Below are positions 1 to 7,360 of a stretch of DNA of 21,446 bases, in pieces. Every line of letters begins with the position of its first letter. Position 1 is the stretch's first letter. The notes below the pieces were generated by a model that did not search any database, had not been told where the DNA came from, and was given only the letters and a program-made list of their open reading frames with translations. The stretch lies in NCBI GenBank assembly GCA_020628175.1, contig JAHDFK010000024.1, positions 1-21,446 of the forward strand, in the 5' to 3' direction. A program made the position numbers and the translations under genes. This stretch comes from Wenyingzhuangia sp. GTDB lineage: Bacteria > Bacteroidota > Bacteroidia > Flavobacteriales > Flavobacteriaceae.

Positions 1-48
1 AATAACATTTGATTGTAACGCTATTTTAGGACGGGACAAATATCAAAT

Positions 49-84
49 AAAAAAAAACTGTAAAAATTAATTCACAGCTTTTTT
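49..84 (-). terminator. possible weak terminator after the T9SS cargo gene
   Basis: Read on the minus strand, an A-run and CTGT pair with ACAG and a T-run across a 12-base loop, with one bulged G, and more T residues follow. It lies about 70 bases past the stop of the secreted protein gene. The stem core is only 4 bp plus A-T pairs, so this is a weak call in AT-rich DNA. I see nothing else in the first 155 bases. Confidence 0.3.
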
Positions 85-155
85 ATTATACAATTAAAAG
101 TTAAAATGCCTCATTTATGTTAAAAAGGAAGCTTTTTACTAATTTGTAGAATTAT

Positions 156-797
156 TTAGTTTTTAACTAATTTTGTTCTACCATTTGTAGAAGATATAAT
201 GTATATACCATCCACTAGATTAGCGAATGAAATTTCATTCGAAGAACCTTGAGAAACAATAGCTCCAGTTATGCTATATACTATATAATCTGCTGACGAA
301 CTCATAGTTAAAATATCAGTAGTTGCATTGTAAGAATAACCAGATAATTTTGATTTGTTATCGAATACTAATGATGATGGATCAACAACATCAACGTTGA
401 AAAAATAAGTTTCAGTTAAAGAAGTTGCAGGATGATTAAAGGCAAATGCTTGTAAATGAAAATCAGTATCTTCTTCTGTAGGTGTAAAAGATATAGTTGC
501 AGTACCTGATCCTGAAGTTACAGCTTCTACAGTAGCATCAAAAGCTGCAGAAAAAGCATTGTTAACTCTACGTACAGTTATTTCTGTCATACCTGGTGTA
601 CTAGTATTCTCTGGTAAATCTGTATAGGTCACAGTAACATCTATAGGTTCGTTTATATTTAAAGAAGTAGCAGGTGTTGTACTAGCAAAATAATCATTAG
701 GTGCTTGACCTTCAATAGCAGTAATTGCAATTGATTGAGAAAAAGCTCCAATTGTTGAAACTAATAATGTTGATAGGATAAATGTAATTTTTTTCAT
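156..797 (-). CDS. small secreted protein with T9SS type A C-terminal sorting domain
   Basis: This is a 213-residue secreted protein. Residues 1-20 form a signal peptide (basic MKK, hydrophobic core, ending GAFS), and cleavage there would leave Gln21 at the mature N-terminus, as is common for exported Bacteroidota proteins. Residues about 22-138 look like beta-rich extracellular sequence rich in Thr and Ser, with no enzyme motif I recognise. The C-terminal stretch (about 148-213) has the pattern of the type A Por secretion signal: a short beta strand ending in YSITG, then NEISFANLVDGIYII and a basic end, TKLVKN. This predicts export by Sec, then transport across the outer membrane by the type IX system with removal of the tail. 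The gene is 97 bases downstream of the rimK-like gene on the same strand, so it may be co-transcribed; no clear promoter box was seen. The product's specific function is unknown. Confidence 0.85.
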   Translation of the reverse strand: MKKITFILSTLLVSTIGAFSQSIAITAIEGQAPNDYFASTTPATSLNINEPIDVTVTYTDLPENTSTPGMTEITVRRVNNAFSAAFDATVEAVTSGSGTATISFTPTEEDTDFHLQAFAFNHPATSLTETYFFNVDVVDPSSLVFDNKSKLSGYSYNATTDILTMSSSADYIVYSITGAIVSQGSSNEISFANLVDGIYIISSTNGRTKLVKN

Positions 798-894
798 GAT
801 AAATGAATTTAAATATTTATGTTAATTAGGTAAATATATAAAAAAATTGGTGATTATTATGAGATATTAATTATAGACATCTTTTTTGAAAAGA

Positions 895-2265
895 TTAAAA
901 AATTAATTTTAATTTTTTCTCGATAGCTTGAATTATTTTACTAGCAATATCTATACCTGTAGCGGTTTCTATACCTTCGAGACCAGGAGAAGAATTCACT
1001 TCTAATAAAAGAGGGCCTTTGTTAGAACGAATCAAATCGACACCAGCAATAGGTAGATTGAGTATTTTGGCAGCTTTTATGGCTAGTTTTTTTTCTTCGG
1101 GAGAAATTTTTACAATTGAAGCTGAACCTCCTTGATGGATATTAGCTCTAAATTCTCCTTTGGCAGCAGTTCTTTGTACTGAGGCAATAACTTTACCATC
1201 TACAACAAAGCAACGTAAATCTTTACCGTTAGCTTCTCTAATAAATTCTTGAACCAGTATATTTGTTTGAAGACTTTTAAAAGCATTGATTACTGATTCT
1301 GCGGCTTTGTTAGTTTCTGCTAACACAACACCTTTTCCTTGAGTACTTTCTAGTAATTTGATAATTAAGGGTGCTCCACCTACCATGTTAATTAAATCTT
1401 TGGTATCTAATGGCGACTTAGCAAAACCTGTTGTAGGTATATGAATGTTGTTTTTGGAAAATAATTGTGATGAGTACAATTTATCTCGAGAGGAACTGAT
1501 GGATAAGGCATCGTTTAAACAATAGGTTCCTAAGGAGTTAAACATACGTAACAATGCACAACCATAAAAGGTCATACTTGGTTTTATACGTGGTATAACT
1601 GCATCAAAATCGTTAATAACGTTACCGCCACGATATCTAATTTCTGGTGTATCGGTGTCTAATTTCATGTACGACTGTTGTACGTTTAAAAACACCATTT
1701 CATGACCTCTAGCAATTCCTGCCTCAATCAATCGTTTGTTGGAATACAAATCGGGATTACTGGCTAATAGAGCTATTTTTAGACCTGATTTCTTTTTTAC
1801 AAACGATTTGTATTTTTCTTTTATTTCTTCTGGGCTAAATACCCCATGTATATGCTCTAGCGAAGGATTTACTATAAGTCTATCTTGCATGGCTTCTCTC
1901 CCCAATAACATTTTAAATTCCATTTTAGATCTGGAAGCTAAGGTGAGTTGAATGTTCCAAGATTCACCTGCTAAAGTAATTAATGAACTGATAACATATC
2001 TTTTTTCGGGTACACCCGAAGAGTTTTTTACAATACGAGTATCTACTACTTTTTTTTCGCAAGGAATGGATAAACTACGATTGTCTTGTAGGGGTTGTAT
2101 TTGAAACTTTACCCACAATTCGTTATCCTTTTTATAGGTAGATATATCTGTGGCTTGTATAGATGATGTTGTTGCGCCAGAGTCTACTCTTGCATTAATG
2201 GCAGGTATATTTAATTCGTTAAATACACACCACTCTTGATTTCCTATAATTTTGAAATCGTTCAT
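895..2265 (-). CDS. RimB-RimK fusion: retropepsin-like domain plus ATP-grasp ligase
   Basis: This 456-residue protein has two domains. Residues about 5-145 match the RimB-type, retropepsin-like 'ATP-dependent zinc protease' family, with the aspartic-protease-like motif D28-S-G-A-T-T near the N-terminus and a second motif, LLGREAM, at 120-126. Residues about 162-456 are a RimK-type ATP-grasp ligase: ATP-binding K303 with the glycine loop STQGKG (307-312), the RimK-like segment [12 protein letters not shown] (369-380) and the metal-binding end LEVNSSPG (421-428). RimK adds glutamates to the C-terminus of ribosomal protein S6, and in Proteobacteria RimB is a separate protein from the rim locus. 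The substrate here cannot be read from sequence and could be S6 or another acceptor. The gene diverges from the his operon. The 7-bp hairpin at 879-895, overlapping its stop, lacks a T-tract and is unlikely to terminate. Confidence 0.85.
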   Translation of the reverse strand: MNDFKIIGNQEWCVFNELNIPAINARVDSGATTSSIQATDISTYKKDNELWVKFQIQPLQDNRSLSIPCEKKVVDTRIVKNSSGVPEKRYVISSLITLAGESWNIQLTLASRSKMEFKMLLGREAMQDRLIVNPSLEHIHGVFSPEEIKEKYKSFVKKKSGLKIALLASNPDLYSNKRLIEAGIARGHEMVFLNVQQSYMKLDTDTPEIRYRGGNVINDFDAVIPRIKPSMTFYGCALLRMFNSLGTYCLNDALSISSSRDKLYSSQLFSKNNIHIPTTGFAKSPLDTKDLINMVGGAPLIIKLLESTQGKGVVLAETNKAAESVINAFKSLQTNILVQEFIREANGKDLRCFVVDGKVIASVQRTAAKGEFRANIHQGGSASIVKISPEEKKLAIKAAKILNLPIAGVDLIRSNKGPLLLEVNSSPGLEGIETATGIDIASKIIQAIEKKLKLIF

Positions 2266-2287
2266 AATTTGGATTTGTTTAGACTTA

Positions 2288-2331
2288 CAATGTTAGCGAC
2301 CTATACTATAGGTAATGTTAAGTTAATGTTA
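2288..2331. repeat. AATGTTA direct repeats and a 15-base palindrome in the rimK/his divergent region
   Basis: The divergent spacer holds the octamer TAATGTTA twice, at 2313-2320 and 2324-2331, exactly 11 bases apart. A near copy, CAATGTTA, lies at 2288-2295. Between them is a perfect palindrome, ACCTATA-C-TATAGGT (2299-2313). Repeats spaced one helical turn apart next to a palindrome look like a protein-binding site, but no regulator can be named and chance is possible in AT-rich DNA. Confidence 0.35.
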
Positions 2332-2388
2332 TTTTTAAAATAGCAGTATTTTCTTTTTTCAAAATGATTTTTTATTAGATATTATGGT

Positions 2389-2396
2389 TATCTTTG
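2389..2396 (+). promoter_or_regulatory. his operon promoter, -7 box TATCTTTG
   Basis: TATCTTTG matches the Bacteroidota primary sigma factor -7 consensus TAnnTTTG. Transcription would begin near 2403, just upstream of the leader peptide start at 2416. No convincing -33 TTTG element is visible at the usual spacing. Confidence 0.65.
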
Positions 2397-2415
2397 TGCA
2401 AGATTTTTATAGAAA

Positions 2416-2463
2416 ATGAATACAATTACATTACATCATCATCATCATAACTTCTACGCTTAA
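2416..2463 (+). CDS. hisL: his operon leader peptide
   Basis: A 15-codon ORF, MNTITLHHHHHNFYA, contains five consecutive CAT (His) codons at 2434-2448. It starts at ATG 2416, about 13 bases after the predicted transcription start, and its UAA stop (2461-2463) sits inside the 5' strand of the antiterminator. Leader peptides rich in the end-product amino acid are the hallmark of ribosome-mediated attenuation, as in enterobacterial his operons. Low charged tRNA-His would stall the ribosome on the CAT run. The peptide itself is not expected to have another function. Confidence 0.9.
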   Translation: MNTITLHHHHHNFYA

Positions 2464-2518
2464 GCGAGGTGGAACGATTATGTTGTAATACAAGCATATT
2501 TCAAAACCCGTTTGAGCG
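2452..2518 (+). promoter_or_regulatory. his attenuator: antiterminator and alternative leader hairpin
   Basis: CGCTTAAGCG (2457-2466) can pair with CGTTTGAGCG (2509-2518) in a 10-bp helix with two G-U pairs. This consumes most of the 5' arm of the downstream terminator, so the two structures exclude each other. A competing small hairpin, TTCTAC (2452-2457) with GTGGAA (2469-2474), could block the antiterminator strand when no ribosome is present. A ribosome stalled on the His codons leaves 2457-2466 mostly free and favours read-through. A ribosome reaching the stop codon covers it and favours termination. Confidence 0.75.
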
Positions 2519-2537
2519 ATCTCGAGCGGGTTTTTTT
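2503..2537 (+). terminator. his attenuator terminator
   Basis: AAAACCCGTTTGAG (2503-2516) pairs with CTCGAGCGGGTTTT (2521-2534) as a continuous 14-bp stem with two G-U wobbles and the loop CGAT, followed by further T residues. It lies between the leader peptide and hisG (ATG 2566), so it must be read through for his gene expression. Confidence 0.9.
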
Positions 2538-2565
2538 ATTTTAAAACGGAACTAAACTATATAAA

Positions 2566-3423
2566 ATGAGCACATTAAAAATTGCCATTCAAAAATCAGG
2601 AAGATTAAACGAAGAGTCTTTACAATTGTTAAAAGAGTGTGGAATTTCTATAGACCATAGAAACTCACAGTTAAAAGCAACTGCAAGAAACTTTCCGTTA
2701 GAAGTATTTTATTTAAGAAATGGAGATATTCCTCAGTATTTAGAGGATGGAGTTGTTGATATAGCTATTTTAGGTGAAAACACGTTGATAGAAAAAGGTG
2801 AAAATTTACCTATTGTAGAGCGTTTAGGTTTTTCTAAATGTAAAGTTTCTTTAGCAGTACCTAAAGATGTTGCTTATACTGATATTTCTTATTTTGAAGG
2901 AAAGCGTATTGCAACAACGTATGTAAATACGCTAAATAAGTATTTAGAGAAAAAAAATATTAAAGCTAGTTACCACAAAATTGCAGGATCTGTAGAAATA
3001 GCTCCTAATATTGGTTTGGCTGATGGTATTTGTGATATTGTTAGTTCTGGAGGAACTTTATTTGCAAATGGATTAAAAGAAGCAGAGGTAATGTTTTGGT
3101 CGGAAGCTGTGTTAACAAGTTCTCCAAAACTAAGTGATGAAAAGCAGGCGTTGTTAGATAAATTACAATTCAGAATTAAATCTATTTTAAAAGGTAGAGC
3201 TAATAGATATGTATTGTTAAATGCACCTAACGATAAGATTGATGAAATTATAAAAGTAATACCAGGAATGAAATCGCCTACGGTATTGCCTTTAGCACAA
3301 GAAGGGTGGAGTTCTGTACACACTGTGATACCTAAAAATAAATTTTGGGATATTATTGATGAGTTAAAAACTTTAGGAGCTGAAGGTATTTTAACAACAG
3401 AGATTGAAAAAATGGTATTATAA
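2566..3423 (+). CDS. hisG: ATP phosphoribosyltransferase, long form
   Basis: This enzyme catalyses the first committed step of histidine synthesis, joining ATP and PRPP to make phosphoribosyl-ATP. At 285 residues it is the long form, with a catalytic periplasmic-binding-protein-like fold (1 to about 205) and a C-terminal ACT-like HisG_C domain (about 210-285) that normally binds histidine for feedback inhibition. The long form does not need HisZ, and none is present. The PRPP-binding region is visible at 140-163 (AGSVEIAPNIGLAD then SSGG). The start at 2566 gives a standard N-terminus, SxLKIAIQKSGRL. It is the first structural gene after the attenuator. Expression is therefore probably controlled twice: by leader attenuation and by enzyme inhibition. 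Confidence 0.97.
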   Translation: MSTLKIAIQKSGRLNEESLQLLKECGISIDHRNSQLKATARNFPLEVFYLRNGDIPQYLEDGVVDIAILGENTLIEKGENLPIVERLGFSKCKVSLAVPKDVAYTDISYFEGKRIATTYVNTLNKYLEKKNIKASYHKIAGSVEIAPNIGLADGICDIVSSGGTLFANGLKEAEVMFWSEAVLTSSPKLSDEKQALLDKLQFRIKSILKGRANRYVLLNAPNDKIDEIIKVIPGMKSPTVLPLAQEGWSSVHTVIPKNKFWDIIDELKTLGAEGILTTEIEKMVL

Positions 3424-3444
3424 ACGTAGACCAAGTTTATAATA
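3416..3444 (+). other. intercistronic inverted repeat hisG/hisD
   Basis: TATTATAAAC (3416-3425) and GTTTATAATA (3435-3444) form a perfect 10-bp stem with a 9-base loop, and the hisG stop codon lies in the left arm. No T-tract follows, so it is not an intrinsic terminator. It could protect 3' ends or mark an RNA processing site. Confidence 0.5.
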
Positions 3445-3477
3445 AGATTGATGTACTTGTATTAGAAGTAAAAACAA

Positions 3478-4761
3478 ATGAAAACATATATAAATCCAGC
3501 TAAAAATACATGGGCTAGGCTAACAAAGCGACCTGAAAAAGAAGCAAATGCTTTAGGAGCTACTGTTAAAGCTGTTTTTGATGCGATAAAAGAACGTGGG
3601 GATGAAGCTTTACGTGAGTATACAGAAAAATTTGATGGTGTAAAATTATCAGATTTAAAAGTTTCTGAACAAGAAATAGAGGCGGCTATGCCTTTAGTGT
3701 CTGATGCATTAAAAGACGCCATAACATTAGCAAAGAATAATGTAGAGAAATTTCATGCTTCTCAGAAAATTGAGAAAAAAGTAATATCTACTGTTAATGG
3801 TGTTGATTGTTGGCAAGAAATGAAGCCTATTGAAAAGGTTGGTTTGTATATACCCGGAGGTTCAGCACCTTTGTTTTCTACAATATTAATGTTAGGAGTA
3901 CCTGCTAAAATTGCAGGAGCTACAAAAATTGTATTGTGTACACCACCTTCTAAAGATGGTACAATTCATCCTGCAATTTTATTTGCAGCCAAATTGGTAG
4001 GAGTAACCGAAATATATAAATTAGGAGGAATTCAAGCTATTGCAGCTATGACGTACGGAACAGCTTCTGTACCGAATGTTTACAAAATTTTTGGACCCGG
4101 AAATCAGTTTGTTACTGCAGCAAAACAATATGCTTTAACACAAGGACTGTCTATAGATATGCCTGCCGGACCTAGTGAGGTTATGGTGGTAGCAGATAAG
4201 CATGCAGATGCAGGTTTTGTTGTTGCAGATTTATTATCGCAAGCAGAGCACGGAGCGGATAGTCAAGTGATACTTGTTACAGAATCAGAAGCTTTGATTG
4301 CTGCTGTTAAAACAGAAATGGAAAAGCAGTTGAGTGAATTGCCAAGAAAAGAAATTGCTGAAAAAGCAATTGAAAATTCTAGTATTTTGTTAATAGCCTC
4401 TGTAGAAGACCAGAACGAATTAATAAACCAATATGCACCTGAACATTTAATTTTAAATGTAAAGGATGAAACAGTTTATTTGGATACTATAGTAAATGCA
4501 GGATCTGTTTTTATAGGTCCGTTAACACCAGAAAGTGCTGGAGATTATGCTTCAGGAACCAATCATACTTTGCCAACAAATGGTTATGCACGTATGTACA
4601 GTGGTGTAAATTTAGATGCGTTTACAAAGAAAATAACGTATCAAAAAATAACAGCAGAAGGTATTTTAAATATTGGTCCAGCTATAGAGTTAATGGCTGC
4701 TGCCGAAGGTTTAGATGCGCATAAAAATGCAGTTACTTTACGATTAGAAAGTTTAAAATAA
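3478..4761 (+). CDS. hisD: histidinol dehydrogenase
   Basis: This zinc enzyme oxidises L-histidinol to L-histidine in two NAD-dependent steps, the last reactions of the pathway. The 427-residue length is normal. Recognisable segments are YIPGGSAPLFST (124-135), the NAD-binding region around GPGNQ (206-210), and SQAEHGADSQ (254-263), whose Gln255 and His258 correspond to zinc ligands. The catalytic Glu-His pair is in PEHL (321-324). It starts 54 bases after hisG, across a perfect hairpin. Its TAA stop shares an A with the ATG of the next gene (TAATG), so the two are likely to be translationally coupled. Confidence 0.97.
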   Translation: MKTYINPAKNTWARLTKRPEKEANALGATVKAVFDAIKERGDEALREYTEKFDGVKLSDLKVSEQEIEAAMPLVSDALKDAITLAKNNVEKFHASQKIEKKVISTVNGVDCWQEMKPIEKVGLYIPGGSAPLFSTILMLGVPAKIAGATKIVLCTPPSKDGTIHPAILFAAKLVGVTEIYKLGGIQAIAAMTYGTASVPNVYKIFGPGNQFVTAAKQYALTQGLSIDMPAGPSEVMVVADKHADAGFVVADLLSQAEHGADSQVILVTESEALIAAVKTEMEKQLSELPRKEIAEKAIENSSILLIASVEDQNELINQYAPEHLILNVKDETVYLDTIVNAGSVFIGPLTPESAGDYASGTNHTLPTNGYARMYSGVNLDAFTKKITYQKITAEGILNIGPAIELMAAAEGLDAHKNAVTLRLESLK

Positions 4762-5036
4762 TGAGTAATAATTTACAGATAACTTTAGAGAAAAATCAAA
4801 AGACAATTGGTTTTGTAGCAAGTATTTTAGCTATTATTATGTTTGTGTCTTTAATAGAAGTGTTACTTTCTAATATGAGAGGCGAAAGCCGTATTATTAT
4901 TCAACCCTTAGCAACAGCTCTAAACGGATTTGTTTGGACTTTGTATGCGTATGGTAGAAAAGATTATTTTTTATTAATACCAAATGTATTGGCGCTTATT
5001 TTAGGAGCTGCAACTACGTTGGTTATTTTTATATAA
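4761..5036 (+). CDS. SemiSWEET-like three-helix membrane protein inside the his operon
   Basis: This 91-residue protein has three predicted membrane helices (about 16-36, 48-64, 69-90). The segment QPLATALNGFVWTLYAYGRK (48-67), followed by PNVLALILG (74-82), closely resembles the second and third helices of bacterial SemiSWEET (MtN3/PQ-loop) half-transporters, which dimerise to move small solutes. In helix 1 the usual PQ after 'VSYI' appears to be replaced by EV (residues 33-34), so the hinge proline is missing. The ATG overlaps the hisD stop by one base, and hisC begins 4 bases after its own stop. It is therefore almost certainly expressed with the his enzymes. A role in transport of histidine, an intermediate or a sugar phosphate is only inference; a cargo unrelated to histidine is equally possible. 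Confidence 0.75.
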   Translation: MSNNLQITLEKNQKTIGFVASILAIIMFVSLIEVLLSNMRGESRIIIQPLATALNGFVWTLYAYGRKDYFLLIPNVLALILGAATTLVIFI

Positions 5037-5040
5037 CAAA

Positions 5041-6084
5041 ATGGAATTCGATTTACATAAAATAGTAAGACAAAATGTATTGGCTATGAAAGCCTATTCA
5101 TCTGCAAGAGATGAATTTACAGGAGCGACGGATGATATGGTTTTTTTAGATGCTAATGAAAATCCGTTTGAGAGTGGTGTAAACCGCTATCCAGATCCAA
5201 TGCAAAAAACAGTGAAGTCTGAATTGTCTAAATTAAAAGGAATTGCAGAAGAAAACATTTTATTAGGGAACGGTTCTGACGAAGTAATTGATTTAATTTT
5301 TAGAGCTTTTTGTGAACCTAATAGTGATAACATTATTACGTTACCACCATCTTATGGAATGTACGATGTATCTGCTAATTTAAATTGTATTGCCAGAAAA
5401 GAAATTTATTTAATGGCTAATTTTCAGCCAGATGTACCTAAAATATTAGCTGCTGTAGATAAAAATACAAAAGCTATATTTTTATGTTCGCCTAACAATC
5501 CTTCTGGAAATATATTTGATTATGCGAATGTAAAAGCCATTTTAGATGGATTTAATGGATTGGTAATTGTAGATGAAGCCTATATTGATTTTGCATCAGA
5601 GCCTAGTTGGTTAACTCGTTTAGAACAGTATCCAAATTTAATAGTGAGTCAAACCATGTCTAAAGCATTTGGTATGGCAGGTATTCGCTTAGGAGTTTGT
5701 TATGCCTCTAAAGAGATTATTGCAATTTTAAATAAAATAAAGCCTCCTTACAATGTAAATGAGTTAACACAACAAAAAGCCTTAGAGCGTTTGTTGGCGT
5801 ATGATGATGTTAAAGAAGAAATTGATGCCGTTTTAACAGAACGAGATCATTTAGAAATTGCCTTGTCTGAAATTTCATATGTAGAAAAAATATATCCTAG
5901 TGATGCGAACTTTTTATTGGTAAAAGTAGATGACGCTACTAAGAGATACAATCAATTAATACAAAAAGGGATTGTGGTGCGTAACAGAACTACACAGCCT
6001 TTGTGTACAAATACCTTACGTTTTACAGTCGGTACCATTAAAGAAAATAGAGCCTTAATGGGCGCATTAAAAGATATTGAGTAG
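5041..6084 (+). CDS. hisC: histidinol-phosphate aminotransferase
   Basis: This PLP enzyme transfers an amino group from glutamate to imidazole acetol phosphate, giving L-histidinol phosphate. The 347 residues are a typical fold-type I aminotransferase: the N-terminal segment LDANENPF (36-43), GNGSDEVID (77-85), SPNNPSGN (150-157), the PLP-contacting D178 and Y181 in VDEAYIDF, and the Schiff-base K208 in SQTMSKAFGMAGIRLG. The C-terminal substrate-binding Arg is in LRFTVGT near residue 328. The start follows the small membrane protein by 4 bases. An 82-base gap with an inverted repeat separates it from hisB. Confidence 0.97.
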   Translation: MEFDLHKIVRQNVLAMKAYSSARDEFTGATDDMVFLDANENPFESGVNRYPDPMQKTVKSELSKLKGIAEENILLGNGSDEVIDLIFRAFCEPNSDNIITLPPSYGMYDVSANLNCIARKEIYLMANFQPDVPKILAAVDKNTKAIFLCSPNNPSGNIFDYANVKAILDGFNGLVIVDEAYIDFASEPSWLTRLEQYPNLIVSQTMSKAFGMAGIRLGVCYASKEIIAILNKIKPPYNVNELTQQKALERLLAYDDVKEEIDAVLTERDHLEIALSEISYVEKIYPSDANFLLVKVDDATKRYNQLIQKGIVVRNRTTQPLCTNTLRFTVGTIKENRALMGALKDIE

Positions 6085-6108
6085 TACAAAATAAGGACGA
6101 ATGATATG

Positions 6109-6145
6109 AATTGGTAATTGAAAGATTATTTTGAAAACACCAATT
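6109..6145 (+). other. intercistronic inverted repeat hisC/hisB
   Basis: AATTGGT (6109-6115) and ACCAATT (6139-6145) form a perfect 7-bp stem around a 23-base loop in the hisC-hisB spacer. It is weak on its own and listed because all gapped his junctions carry such repeats. Confidence 0.3.
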
Positions 6146-6166
6146 GTTAAAATACGAGAATAGAAA

Positions 6167-7306
6167 ATGAAAAAAGTTTTATTTATAGATAGAGATGGAA
6201 CGCTTTGTATTGAGCCACCTGTAGATTATCAGTTAGATAGTTTAGAAAAATTAGAATTTTACCCAAAGGTTTTTCGTTACCTAGCAAGAATTGCAGAAGA
6301 GTTAGATTATGAATTGGTAATGGTTACAAATCAAGATGGTTTGGGTACAGATTCTTTTCCTGAAGCTACTTTTTGGCCTGCACAAAACAAAGTAATTGAT
6401 GCTTTTAAAAATGAAGGAGTAGAGTTTGCTGCGGTTCATATAGATAAAACATTTCCGCACGAAAATGCAGAAACGCGTAAACCTAGAACAGGGTTGTTAA
6501 CTGCATATTTTGATAAAGAAAAGTACGATTTAGAAAATTCTTTTGTTTTAGGAGATAGAATAACAGACATGGAGTTGGCTAAGAATTTAGGAGCAAAAGG
6601 AATCTTTTTGTCTGAAAATCCCGAATTAGGTGCTGATGAAATAGAAGCCGATACAAAAGCTATTCATGATTGTATTGCTCTAACTTCTACGGATTGGAAA
6701 CAAATTTATGAGTTTTTAAAATTAGAAGATAGAGTATCTGAAATAACAAGAAATACCAATGAAACTAAAATTTACATTAAGTTAAATTTAGATGGTTCTG
6801 GTAAAAATAAAATAGATACGGGAGTCAAATTTTTCGATCATATGTTAGATCAAATTGGTCGTCATGGCGCAATGGATTTAACCGTACAGGTAGATGGAGA
6901 TTTAGAAGTTGATGAGCACCATACCATTGAAGATACCATGATTACATTAGGAGAATTGTTTCATAAAGCTTTAGGAAATAAATTAGGTATAGAGCGTTAT
7001 GGTTTTTGTTTACCTATGGATGACTGTTTAGCGCAAGCTGCGGTAGATTTTGGAGGGAGACCTTGGTTGGTTTGGGAAGCAGATTTTAAACGAGAAATGA
7101 TTGGTGATATGCCAACAGAAATGTTTTTACATTTATTCAAATCGTTTACAGACGGTGCAAAATGTAATTTAAATATTAAGGCAGAAGGAGCTAACGAACA
7201 TCATAAAATTGAAGGAATATTTAAAGCATTTGCCAAAGCGATGAAAATGGCTGTAAAAAGAGATGCGAATAAAATGTTTTTACCTAGTACAAAAGGAGTT
7301 TTATAA
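6167..7306 (+). CDS. hisB: bifunctional histidinol-phosphatase / imidazoleglycerol-phosphate dehydratase
   Basis: This 379-residue fusion catalyses two non-adjacent steps. Residues 1 to about 165 are a HAD phosphatase (D8-R-D10-G-T nucleophile motif, VTNQDG at 53-58, RKP at 104-106, LGDRITD at 128-134) that dephosphorylates histidinol phosphate. Residues about 190-379 are imidazoleglycerol-phosphate dehydratase, with the metal-binding motifs DEHHTIED (249-256) and EHHKIEG (344-350). In E. coli HisB a zinc ion in the phosphatase domain is held by C93, H95, C101 and C103. The same positions here are D93, T95, A101 and T103, so that zinc site is absent although the rest of the domain is intact. 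The protein lies in a complete his operon, so both activities are expected. Confidence 0.96.
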   Translation: MKKVLFIDRDGTLCIEPPVDYQLDSLEKLEFYPKVFRYLARIAEELDYELVMVTNQDGLGTDSFPEATFWPAQNKVIDAFKNEGVEFAAVHIDKTFPHENAETRKPRTGLLTAYFDKEKYDLENSFVLGDRITDMELAKNLGAKGIFLSENPELGADEIEADTKAIHDCIALTSTDWKQIYEFLKLEDRVSEITRNTNETKIYIKLNLDGSGKNKIDTGVKFFDHMLDQIGRHGAMDLTVQVDGDLEVDEHHTIEDTMITLGELFHKALGNKLGIERYGFCLPMDDCLAQAAVDFGGRPWLVWEADFKREMIGDMPTEMFLHLFKSFTDGAKCNLNIKAEGANEHHKIEGIFKAFAKAMKMAVKRDANKMFLPSTKGVL

Positions 7307-7344
7307 AACTCAATAGTTAAATTTAAGAAGTTGTAAAACTCCTT
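7293..7344 (+). other. intercistronic inverted repeats hisB/hisH with two alternative pairings
   Basis: AAGGAGTTTTA (7293-7303, the end of hisB) is the exact reverse complement of TAAAACTCCTT (7334-7344). A second partial copy, TAAAACTC (7304-7311), directly abuts the first arm and makes a 16-base perfect palindrome (7296-7311). The left arm can therefore pair with either copy. No T-tract follows and hisH begins 16 bases later. Confidence 0.5.
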
Positions 7345-7360
7345 AACTACTATAAAAAAT

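Noticed and set aside
879..895. Hairpin ATCTTTT/AAAAGAT at the rimK-like stop codon
   Set aside because: It has a 7-bp AT-rich stem with a 3-base loop and no following T-tract on the minus strand, so it was not called as a terminator.
2434..2448. (CAT)5 as a simple microsatellite
   Set aside because: The run is in frame in a short ORF ahead of hisG, next to an antiterminator/terminator pair, so the His-codon explanation is much stronger.
2970..3434. 154-codon minus-strand open frame
   Set aside because: It is antisense to the clearly coding hisG, with no family resemblance, so it is an overlap artefact of AT-rich codon use.
7296..7311. Perfect palindrome GAGTTTTATAAAACTC as a terminator
   Set aside because: It has no loop and no T-tract, and lies inside an operon whose next gene must be expressed. 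It is treated instead as part of the hisB/hisH repeat set.
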